A DNA stretch of 5,699 bases from Alphaproteobacteria bacterium (GTDB lineage Bacteria > Pseudomonadota > Alphaproteobacteria > Micavibrionales > Micavibrionaceae). This document shows, in pieces, positions 1-5,699 of the stretch (the first letter of the stretch is position 1; every line of letters begins with the position of its first letter). Both the position numbers and the translations under genes were made by a program. Location of the stretch: NCBI GenBank assembly GCA_016763095.1, contig JAESUK010000143.1:1-5699 (forward strand), in the 5' to 3' direction. The notes under the pieces were generated by a model, which had not been told where the DNA came from, searched no databases, and saw only the letters and a list, made by a program, of their open reading frames with translations.

Positions 1-18
1 AAATGAACCTATTTTGTA

Positions 19-1257
19 CTAGATATTAAGCAAGAGACGTTGAGGGTCTTCTAATGCTTCCTTAACACGGACAAGGAATGAAACACTTTCGCGTCCATCA
101 ATAATACGGTGATCATAAGAAAGTGCCAAATACATCATTGGGCGTGCTTCAACGGAACCATCAGGCATAACCATTGGGCGTTGTTGAACTTTGTGCATAC
201 CAAGAATTGCCGATTGTGGTGCATTCAAGATTGGTGTTGCCATCAATGAACCAAAAACACCACCATTTGTAACAGTGAATGTTCCTCCTTGCATGTCATC
301 CATAGAAATTTTGCCTTCACGCGCTTTTGTACCAAGGCGTATAATTTCCGCTTCAACTTCAGCCATAGATTTCTCATCACAATCACGAACCACAGGAACA
401 ACAAGACCTTGTGGTGTGCTCACCGCAATACTTACATTGTAGTAATTCTTATAGATGATATCCGTTCCATCAATTTCTGCATTCACAGCTGGAAACTCTT
501 TCAATGCATTCACGGCAGCCTTCACAAAGAACGACATAAATCCAAGTTTCACACCATGCTTCTTCTCAAAAGTTTCTTTATACTGCTTACGAAGCTCCAT
601 AACAGCCGTCATATCAACTTCATTAAACGTTGTAAGTGTCGCCGCAGTATTTTGTGATTCTTTCAAGCGCTTAGCAACCGTCTGACGCAAACGTGTCATT
701 TTCACACGTTCTTCTTTTGGACCAGTATCGCGTGGTGCAGACGGCGTTTCCTCTTGAGGAACAACGGTTGGCTTTGGTGCAGCAACTACACTCGCACCTT
801 GCTCAATCGAAGCTAAGACATCACCCTTTGTGATACGACCATCTTTTCCTGTACCTGATATCTGTGTTGCATCGAGATTATTATCATTGATCAATTTACG
901 AACAGCAGGGGAAAGCGGAGCATCTGAACTTACTTGTGTTTCCGCTTGTGTCATCGGTGCAACTGCTGGAGTTACAGGCTTATCTTCTTTAACATCATTT
1001 GCCACAGGCGTGATCACAACCGCGCCAGCTTGGATTTCACCAAGAATAGCACCAACTTCTACATTTGATCCTTCAGCAACCGTAATTTTAGCAATCACAC
1101 CTGATGCTGGAGCATTCACTTCTAATGTCACCTTATCTGTTTCTAATTCAAGGATAGGCTCATCAGCTTGCACAGCTTCACCTTCTTTTTTAAGCCACTG
1201 CGCAACCGTTGCTTCTGTTACAGACTCGCCAAGTGTTGGGACAAGAATTTGTGTCAT
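19..1257 (-). CDS. sucB: Dihydrolipoyllysine-residue succinyltransferase, E2 of the 2-oxoglutarate dehydrogenase complex
   Basis: This cytoplasmic enzyme moves the succinyl group from the lipoyl arm to CoA and forms the core of the 2-oxoglutarate dehydrogenase complex of the TCA cycle. Seen in the 412 residues: one lipoyl domain (about 2-78) with lipoyl lysine K42 in ELETDKVTLEV; a Pro/Ala/Val-rich linker (about 80-112); a peripheral-subunit-binding domain (113-152, from LSPAVRKL to GRITKGDVL); a second linker; and the acyltransferase core (about 183-412). The core has TVTNGGVFGS (328-337) and the active-site segment SYDHRIIDGRES, giving H383 and D387. Length is normal for the family. The ATG is preceded by AAGGA (1267-1271) with 9 nt spacing. 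The single lipoyl domain, the GESVTEATVAQW start and the position 75 nt after sucA argue for E2o rather than the pyruvate enzyme. The gene is complete and ends with TAG. The 18 bases after the stop contain AGG close to the edge, which fits a ribosome binding site for a following gene, probably lpd (inference). Confidence 0.97.
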   Translation of the reverse strand: MTQILVPTLGESVTEATVAQWLKKEGEAVQADEPILELETDKVTLEVNAPASGVIAKITVAEGSNVEVGAILGEIQAGAVVITPVANDVKEDKPVTPAVAPMTQAETQVSSDAPLSPAVRKLINDNNLDATQISGTGKDGRITKGDVLASIEQGASVVAAPKPTVVPQEETPSAPRDTGPKEERVKMTRLRQTVAKRLKESQNTAATLTTFNEVDMTAVMELRKQYKETFEKKHGVKLGFMSFFVKAAVNALKEFPAVNAEIDGTDIIYKNYYNVSIAVSTPQGLVVPVVRDCDEKSMAEVEAEIIRLGTKAREGKISMDDMQGGTFTVTNGGVFGSLMATPILNAPQSAILGMHKVQQRPMVMPDGSVEARPMMYLALSYDHRIIDGRESVSFLVRVKEALEDPQRLLLNI

Positions 1258-1332
1258 AAGATTAGATCCTTTTTAAATATTATTTCTGTTTACTAATGTC
1301 GTTCTTTTCGTTCATAAAATCAAGCGAGCAAA

Positions 1333-4242
1333 TTACTTAAGCGACAACGCCTCATCAACAATTGCAGCTTGCTCTAACTTGTGCGTCTTCAATAATCCCG
1401 TTGCTGGTGCAGCACCTGCAATACGACCAATATAACGCGCCCGATTATTCTTCAATTTTGCATCAATTAGGACATCTTCAATCAATGGGTCGACAAAAGA
1501 CCAATACCCTTGATTCTTAGGCTCTTCTTGGCACCAAATAAATTCAGCATTTTTATAAGCCTTCAGCTCTCTAACCAACTTGTTATGAGCAAAAGGATAG
1601 AGCTGTTCAACACGGAATATCTCTATGTTATCAATCCCACGTTTTTGACGCTCTTCATAAAGGTCGTAATAAACTTTTCCTGAACACAAGATCACACGCT
1701 TAATCTTAGCAGGCGATTTCAGTGTATCTTTTGCATCATCATTTAAGATACGGTGGAACGTACTTTTCTCCGCAAACATATCCATAGAAGACACAGCTAA
1801 CTTATGACGAAGTAATGATTTTGGAGTCATAATAATAAGTGGTTTTCTAAAATCTCTATGCATTTGACGGCGCAAAGCATGGAAATAGTTCGCAGGCGTT
1901 GTCAAATTACAGACCTGCATATTGTCTTCTGCACACAACTGAAGGAAACGCTCTGGACGTGCTGATGAATGCTCAGGTCCTTGTCCTTCCATACCATGTG
2001 GAAGAAGCATCACAAGTCCAGACATACGAAGCCATTTCGTTTCACCAGAAGCAATAAATTGGTCAATAATAACCTGTGCTCCGTTTACAAAATCTCCAAA
2101 CTGTCCTTCCCAAAGGGTCAAGGAATTTGGTTCTGCCAAAGAATACCCATACTCAAACCCAAGAACAGCAAATTCAGACAACGGACTATCATGTGCAACA
2201 AAGCGTGGCTGTCCCTCTTTGATATTCTGAAGGGGACTGTATTTTTCACCTGTTTCTTGATCATAAAGCGATGCATGACGGTGTGAAAACGTACCACGCC
2301 CAACATCTTGTCCAGACAGGCGAATAGGAAACCCTTCATCCAACAATGTTCCAAAGGCGAGAGCTTCTGCTGTTCCCCAGTCAAACTTTTGACCTGTTTT
2401 CAGCATTTCTTTCTTGGCACCCATTTGGCGAATAATTTTTTTATTCGCATTAAACGTTTCTGGGATAGCTGTAATGGCATCCCCTACACGCTTCAAATCT
2501 TTTTTCTTAACAGCAGTATCCCCACGGCGATCTTCCCCGTGTGCCACACGAAGTCCCGACCAAACACCTTCCAAGAAATCTGCCTTATTCGGTTTATAGG
2601 TTTTTGTAGCAGCAAAAGACTCCTCAAGATATTGAATAAAATCATCAATCATCTCTTGAGACTCTTCTTCAGTAATCACTCCATCTGCAATTAATTGACG
2701 TGCATATTGAGACCGCGTTGTTTCATGAGCTTTAATCTTCTTGTACATCAATGGCTGTGTAAAAGATGGTTCATCCCCTTCATTGTGCCCATGACGACGG
2801 TAACAAAACATATCAATCACAACGTCTTTTTTGAATTTCTGACGAAATTCTGTGGCAATACGAGCAACGTGAACAACCGCTTCTGGATCATCTCCGTTCA
2901 CATGGAAAATTGGTGCAGCTAGCATCTTCGCAATATCCGTACAATAAGGTCCTGAACGCCCATATTGTGGCATTGTTGTAAACCCAATTTGGTTATTGAT
3001 CACAATATGAATGGTTCCACCAACACGGTATCCATGAAGCTCTGAAATCATCAATGTTTCAGGAACAACACCTTGCCCCGCAAACGCGGCATCTCCGTGT
3101 AATAACAAGGGCATAACCTGCGCAGATTCATGGTCATTACGTTGTTCTTGCTTCGCGCGAACCTTCCCAACAACAACGGGATTCACACATTCCAAATGTG
3201 ATGGATTCGACGTCAATGATAGATGAATAACATTGCCATCAAAATCACGATCACTTGATGTCCCAATATGGTATTTCACATCGCCAGACCCCTGCACATC
3301 TTCTGGATTAGAAGGGTTTCCCTGAAACTCAGAAAACAATGATGTAAACGATTTACCTAAGACATTCGTCAAAACATTCAAACGCCCTCTATGTGCCATA
3401 CCAACAACGATTTCTTTCAATCCAAGCTGTCCACCACGCTTCATAATTTGTTCAATCGCAGGAATAAGGGATTCACCACCATCCAAACCAAAACGTTTTG
3501 TCCCTACATATTTTGTATTAAGGAATTGTTCTGAGCTTTCCGCCGCCGTCAAACGCTGTAAAATTGCGCGCTTACCATTATTTGTAAATTCTGTTTGGTT
3601 ATGCGGCTCTTCAATACGTTCTTGAACCCACCCCTTTTCCTCAGGGTCTGTTAAATGTAAAAATTCAACCCCAATATGCCCACAATAAGTCTCACGTAAC
3701 GTCGTTAAAATCTCACGTAACGTTGCCGTATCAAGCCCCAAAACACCATTGATAAAAATCTGGTGGTCATAATCAGAATCTGTAAACCCATAATGCTCAG
3801 GGGTTAACTCTGGATAATCTTCAGCATCTTTCAATCCCAAAGGATCAAGCGTTGCCATCAAATGCCCCCGCATTCGATATGCACGGATGAGCATCAAAGC
3901 CTTAATTGAATCTTTGGCCATACGACGTGCATCATTGTCATCTATACCTGAACGCCCAACATTACTTGGCAGAGCATCCGTCTCGATATCCGCGTCTTCT
4001 TGACCTTCTATATATTGATGCCCGAACCCATGATGCGCCTTTTTATTTTCATCAGGCGTCCAACTTGCCCCATTCAGATCTTTTAAAAGTGCTGTTTCAT
4101 CGTCATTAAGATCTGTAAAAAATGTCTGCCAACTCGCATCAACCTTACTTGAATTCACACAATACTGTGCATAAAGATGCGCGATGTACTCCGCATTAAG
4201 ACCTGATAAAAAAGAGTTTTTTCCAACCGCCTGTGCTGTCAT
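1333..4242 (-). CDS. sucA: 2-oxoglutarate dehydrogenase E1 component (thiamine diphosphate-dependent)
   Basis: E1o decarboxylates 2-oxoglutarate with thiamine diphosphate and reductively succinylates the lipoyl group of SucB, in the cytoplasmic TCA-cycle complex. The protein has 969 residues, slightly longer than the roughly 930 of enterobacterial SucA. Seen in order: the N-terminal E1o segment (FLSGLNAEYIAHLY, 11-24) used in the family for E2 contact; a charged, probably flexible linker (about 62-105); GMAHRGRLNVL (281-291) with H284; VKYHIGTSSD (322-331); SNPSHLECVNPV (345-356); the diphosphate/Mg site GDAAFAGQG (383-391) with NNQIGFTT (416-423); YRRHGHNEGDEPSFTQP (481-497); then the transketolase-like pyrimidine domain with SGQDVGRGTFSHRHA (643-657) and HGMEGQGPEHSSARPERF (749-766); and the C-terminal domain to 969. 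No frameshift or missing key residue was found. The ATG is supported by AAGGA at 4253-4257, spaced 10 nt. The gene begins 33 nt after the preceding gene and ends 75 nt before sucB, so an operon is likely. A possible local -10 box lies at 4268-4273. Confidence 0.98.
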   Translation of the reverse strand: MTAQAVGKNSFLSGLNAEYIAHLYAQYCVNSSKVDASWQTFFTDLNDDETALLKDLNGASWTPDENKKAHHGFGHQYIEGQEDADIETDALPSNVGRSGIDDNDARRMAKDSIKALMLIRAYRMRGHLMATLDPLGLKDAEDYPELTPEHYGFTDSDYDHQIFINGVLGLDTATLREILTTLRETYCGHIGVEFLHLTDPEEKGWVQERIEEPHNQTEFTNNGKRAILQRLTAAESSEQFLNTKYVGTKRFGLDGGESLIPAIEQIMKRGGQLGLKEIVVGMAHRGRLNVLTNVLGKSFTSLFSEFQGNPSNPEDVQGSGDVKYHIGTSSDRDFDGNVIHLSLTSNPSHLECVNPVVVGKVRAKQEQRNDHESAQVMPLLLHGDAAFAGQGVVPETLMISELHGYRVGGTIHIVINNQIGFTTMPQYGRSGPYCTDIAKMLAAPIFHVNGDDPEAVVHVARIATEFRQKFKKDVVIDMFCYRRHGHNEGDEPSFTQPLMYKKIKAHETTRSQYARQLIADGVITEEESQEMIDDFIQYLEESFAATKTYKPNKADFLEGVWSGLRVAHGEDRRGDTAVKKKDLKRVGDAITAIPETFNANKKIIRQMGAKKEMLKTGQKFDWGTAEALAFGTLLDEGFPIRLSGQDVGRGTFSHRHASLYDQETGEKYSPLQNIKEGQPRFVAHDSPLSEFAVLGFEYGYSLAEPNSLTLWEGQFGDFVNGAQVIIDQFIASGETKWLRMSGLVMLLPHGMEGQGPEHSSARPERFLQLCAEDNMQVCNLTTPANYFHALRRQMHRDFRKPLIIMTPKSLLRHKLAVSSMDMFAEKSTFHRILNDDAKDTLKSPAKIKRVILCSGKVYYDLYEERQKRGIDNIEIFRVEQLYPFAHNKLVRELKAYKNAEFIWCQEEPKNQGYWSFVDPLIEDVLIDAKLKNNRARYIGRIAGAAPATGLLKTHKLEQAAIVDEALSLK

Positions 4243-4267
4243 AAATTGTGTTTCCTTATTGTTAGCA

Positions 4268-4273
4268 ATTATA
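4268..4273 (-). promoter_or_regulatory. Possible -10 box of a sucA promoter
   Basis: A perfect TATAAT stands on the minus strand between the stop of the 175-aa gene and the sucA ribosome binding site. A start about 7 nt downstream would leave a leader of roughly 15-20 nt containing AAGGA. No convincing -35 box is seen at 16-18 nt, and there is no extended -10 TG, so this is weak and may reflect AT-rich intergenic DNA. If real, sucA and sucB could be expressed apart from the two unknown genes. Confidence 0.25.
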
Positions 4274-4275
4274 TT

Positions 4276-4803
4276 TTAAACACTGTGTAAAGAATCATAC
4301 AGCTCGATAAGCGCGGTATCTTCATCAGGGGAGATATTCTGTTCAAGATGCATTTCCTTGTTTACAAGCTTTGAAGAGAAAGATTTCATTTTTGAAAGAA
4401 ACCCTTGCTCATCATCCCCTTCACCTTCACGAAATGCTGTCGCCACCGCACGTGCCACTTCTCGAAGCGCTTCCCTATAAGCTTTTAAATCCTCTGGATT
4501 CATTTGTTGCTTAATCAATTTTGCGCCCTTAGTCGCATCTTCAACAGCATTATCGGAGGCATCAGACCATCGTTGATGGTTTCCTGTTTGGCGCGCTGCC
4601 TCAGCAGAAAGCTGTGATATTAAAGGAACTTTTTTGTATTTCTTCGAGATATGCTCAAGAGCAGTCATAAGGACTTTCTCTTCTTCTTCATCGGCGTGCT
4701 CTTCACCGTCATCATCAATATTGCTAATCCAAACACCAACCTTATAAAAAACCCCGATTAAGAATTCTTTATCTTCTGGAACAAACACACTGATATCACC
4801 CAT
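4276..4803 (-). CDS. Small acidic protein of unknown function, paralogue of the gene upstream of it
   Basis: I do not recognise this 175-residue protein as a named family. There is no signal peptide or membrane segment, so it is probably cytoplasmic, and it looks mostly helical and acidic. Two segments stand out. Residues 20-42 hold YKVGVWIS followed by an acidic stretch with D30, D31, G33, E35, D38 and E41. Residues 108-132 hold an Ala/Arg helix (REVARAVATAFREG) followed by DDE (130-132). Both are shared with the 209-residue product of the preceding gene, and the two align without gaps over residues 1-126. The C-terminal ISPDEDTALIEL (157-168) also matches. The pattern of a helix followed by an acidic turn, occurring twice, recalls TerB-like proteins, but this is inference only. 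The start is ATG with AGGTAG at 4808-4813, and the paralogue begins at the same aligned residue. It lies 56 nt after its paralogue and 33 nt before sucA, which suggests co-transcription. Confidence 0.88.
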   Translation of the reverse strand: MGDISVFVPEDKEFLIGVFYKVGVWISNIDDDGEEHADEEEEKVLMTALEHISKKYKKVPLISQLSAEAARQTGNHQRWSDASDNAVEDATKGAKLIKQQMNPEDLKAYREALREVARAVATAFREGEGDDEQGFLSKMKSFSSKLVNKEMHLEQNISPDEDTALIELYDSLHSV

Positions 4804-4819
4804 TACACTACCTATTCTT

Positions 4820-4838
4820 TTGTAATTATTTTTTACAA
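4820..4838. repeat. Short AT-rich inverted repeat in the gap between the two paralogues
   Basis: TTGTAA and TTACAA form 6-nt arms around a 7-nt A/T spacer, in the 56-nt gap upstream of the 175-aa gene. There is no GC-rich stem and no T-run, so a terminator is unlikely. It might be a small operator or a weak mRNA hairpin, or chance in AT-rich DNA. Confidence 0.25.
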
Positions 4839-4859
4839 GTAGGTCGATGGTTCTACGAC

Positions 4860-5489
4860 TTACTCTTCTTTTGTTTCTTCATCTGCAACTACTTCTTCAG
4901 TTTTCACAGGTTGTTTTATTTCTGGCTCTGGTACTTTCACAAGCGCAAGGACTTCAGACAATCGCTCCAACGCAATCCGCTCACTTGCACTAATATTCAA
5001 AAACTCGTCTTGGGACTGTACAACATCGCCCTTAATAAGCGCAGACACACGCTCAAGCCATAGCCTAAGATAGGTCTGGATACGAATTGTAAAAGAGGCT
5101 TCGTCATCAAACTCTCTATACGCCATCGCAACACTATACCCAATTTCAGTCAGGTTTGCTCTAAACGCCATAATTTCCTTATCTGGTATCTTTCCTGATA
5201 AGAAGTGCATCACCTTCCGACATTCATCTGGAACGGTATCTATATTTTCATGCCATGAGCTCCACTCAGCTTTATGCGCAACAGTTTGCTCCATAACACG
5301 TTGAACAAATTCTGTTTTACAGAAATCCTCAACGTAAGCTGTAATAATGACAATCAGAGCTTGTTGCTCAATTAAATCTGCATCTTCTCCACCAAGATCA
5401 TCACTCTCAGATATCCACACACCAACGCGGTAAGGTAAACGAACAATCAGTTCTTTTTCGGAAGCAGTCAGGTTTGAAAAATCAATCAT
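4860..5489 (-). CDS. Protein of unknown function, paralogue of the following gene, with an acidic C-terminal tail
   Basis: I do not recognise this 209-residue protein. It shows no signal peptide or membrane segment. It shares with the next gene YRVGVWIS plus D30, D31, G33, E35, D38 and E41 in an acidic stretch (20-41), W79, then R110, L113, E115, V120, A121, A123, R125 and E126, followed by DDE (128-130), and finally ISASERIALERL (166-177). It differs by about 9 extra residues between 127 and 165 and by a charged low-complexity tail (about 184-209, Glu/Lys/Val/Pro), probably disordered. I chose ATG at 5489 instead of the in-frame GTG at 5519. From the ATG the two paralogues align residue for residue (MIDFS with MGDIS, both with KE at 12-13), and the ten residues after the GTG have no counterpart. 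A ribosome binding site for the ATG is weak. The promoter candidate at 5496-5524 would start transcription at or near this ATG, so the message may be leaderless (inference). Confidence 0.85.
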   Translation of the reverse strand: MIDFSNLTASEKELIVRLPYRVGVWISESDDLGGEDADLIEQQALIVIITAYVEDFCKTEFVQRVMEQTVAHKAEWSSWHENIDTVPDECRKVMHFLSGKIPDKEIMAFRANLTEIGYSVAMAYREFDDEASFTIRIQTYLRLWLERVSALIKGDVVQSQDEFLNISASERIALERLSEVLALVKVPEPEIKQPVKTEEVVADEETKEE

Positions 5490-5495
5490 AAAATC

Positions 5496-5524
5496 ACTAT
5501 ACCAATCACAAACGTACACGACAA
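5496..5524 (-). promoter_or_regulatory. Candidate sigma70-type promoter with extended -10, upstream of the 209-aa gene
   Basis: On the minus strand, TTGTCG (5524-5519, 4 of 6 to the -35 consensus) is followed after exactly 17 nt by TATAGT (5501-5496, 5 of 6 to the -10 consensus). A TG one base before the -10 box (5504-5503) makes it an extended -10 element. The expected transcription start, about 7 nt downstream, coincides with the A of the ATG at 5489. It would drive the two unknown genes and possibly sucA and sucB. The match is by eye and no transcript data are available. Confidence 0.5.
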
Positions 5525-5548
5525 TAGGAAGTATAAACTCCTCTTGTC
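5520..5548 (-). repeat. 29-nt imperfect inverted repeat between the upstream stop codon and the promoter candidate
   Basis: The minus-strand arms are GACAA-n-AGGA and TCCT-n-TTGTC, centred on a short T/A-rich loop. They give nine Watson-Crick pairs, one mismatch in the middle of the stem and an extra G-T pair near the loop. The repeat starts on the base after the TAA of the upstream gene, and its right arm includes the first five bases of the -35 box. No T-run follows, so it is not a classical intrinsic terminator. It could be a transcript 3'-end hairpin or an operator overlapping the -35 box. The AGAGGAG in its left arm looks like a ribosome binding site, but it has no ATG, GTG or TTG at usual spacing and is better explained as part of the stem. 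Confidence 0.5.
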
Positions 5549-5699
5549 TTACGCGGCAATAGCCTCCATAACAGCAGTTCCAAGGCCAGCTGGTGAGTCA
5601 GGTTGTTGCACCGGCGCGGGCTGTTGAGGCTCAGTGTTGCAGAAGAGATTACCGGCATGGATCTTTCTGAGCTCGGAGAACAAAATTCCATGTTCCAGT
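5549..5699 (-). CDS. C-terminal end of an unrecognised gene, cut by the window edge
   Basis: The frame open to the window edge gives 49 residues and a TAA stop. It begins with an amphipathic-looking segment (LEHGILFSELRKIHAGN), followed by a Pro/Gln-rich stretch (PQQPAPVQQPDSPAG) and a small helical end (TAVMEAIAA). It is not the C-terminus of SucD as far as I can tell, and I cannot assign a family. The bases 5551-5650 are about 57 % GC by count, against about 43 % in a sample of the neighbouring gene, and a Pro/Gln-rich tail may explain part of this. A competing minus-strand frame (5506-5691) also stays open, but its Ser/Arg/Leu/Cys-rich product looks less like a protein. I prefer the frame given because it ends right before an inverted repeat and a promoter candidate. 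Confidence is moderate because so little of the gene is visible. Confidence 0.55.
   Translation of the reverse strand, partial: LEHGILFSELRKIHAGNLFCNTEPQQPAPVQQPDSPAGLGTAVMEAIAA

Noticed and set aside
191..1276. Several plus-strand open frames opposite sucB, the longest 148 codons
   Set aside because: They are antisense shadows of a complete, conserved sucB, and their products are low in recognisable motifs.
1280..1315. 11-residue minus-strand open frame (ATG to TAA) in the sucA-sucB gap
   Set aside because: No ribosome binding site precedes it, it is very short and Lys/Asn-rich, as expected by chance in AT-rich spacer DNA.
2118..2384. Minus-strand 88-codon frame inside sucA
   Set aside because: It lies wholly within sucA in another frame, while the sucA frame there encodes conserved motifs such as SGQDVGRGTFSHRHA.
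1969..4109. Plus-strand open frames opposite sucA, up to 128 codons
   Set aside because: They are antisense to a continuous, conserved 969-residue E1o frame, with no ribosome binding sites or family features noticed.
4820..4838. Inverted repeat considered as an intrinsic terminator between the paralogues
   Set aside because: The stem is only 6 AT-rich pairs and no T-run follows on the transcribed strand, so it is listed only as a weak repeat.
5490..5519. GTG start that would add ten residues to the 209-aa protein
   Set aside because: The added residues have no counterpart in the paralogue, the nearest ribosome-binding-like AGAGGAG is 18 nt away, and the GTG overlaps the -35 box.
5486..5524. 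Possible 12-residue TTG-start leader peptide whose TGA overlaps the ATG at 5489
   Set aside because: It has a poor start codon, 13 nt spacing from AGAGGAG and only 12 codons, and it lies in the promoter candidate, so chance is the simpler explanation.
5506..5691. Minus-strand open frame of 61 codons across the end of the upstream gene and the promoter region
   Set aside because: Its product is Ser/Arg/Leu/Cys-rich, it runs through the inverted repeat and the promoter candidate, and the alternative frame ending at 5549 gives a more protein-like C-terminus.

Overview
The window looks like a piece of an alphaproteobacterial chromosome of moderate to low GC (about 43 % in a stretch counted by eye). 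This rests on the type of the 2-oxoglutarate dehydrogenase proteins: a 969-residue E1o with the N-terminal E1 docking segment, and an E2o beginning with the VPTLGESVTEATVAQW signature and carrying a single lipoyl domain. The genus cannot be named from the sequence alone. All supported genes lie on the minus strand, so the transcription order runs from high to low coordinates. No rRNA, tRNA, CRISPR, insertion sequence or attachment site was seen, and there is no gene-free stretch longer than 75 bases.

In transcription order, the window opens with the last 49 codons of an unrecognised gene (5549-5699), which is Pro/Gln-rich near its end and clearly richer in GC than the rest. After its stop comes a 29-nt imperfect inverted repeat, then a good sigma70-type promoter candidate (TTGTCG, 17 nt, extended TATAGT). 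The predicted transcription start of that promoter falls on the ATG of the next gene. Two adjacent genes of unknown function follow, 4860-5489 (209 aa) and 4276-4803 (175 aa). They are diverged paralogues that align without gaps over residues 1-126 (33 identities counted by eye) and share the segment YxVGVWIS..DD.G.E.AD..E. A distant TerB-like relationship is suggested here as a hypothesis only.

Next come sucA (4242-1333, E1 of the 2-oxoglutarate dehydrogenase complex) and sucB (1257-19, the dihydrolipoyl succinyltransferase E2). Both look intact, have their catalytic motifs and have AAGGA ribosome binding sites. The two enzymes work together to turn 2-oxoglutarate into succinyl-CoA in the TCA cycle. 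They need an E3 (lpd), which would be expected just beyond the low-coordinate edge.

The most unusual point is the pair of paralogous small acidic proteins directly upstream of sucA, 33 nt from it. In many alphaproteobacteria that position holds sucC and sucD. Whether the pair has a role linked to the dehydrogenase, or is merely co-transcribed with it, cannot be decided from the sequence.
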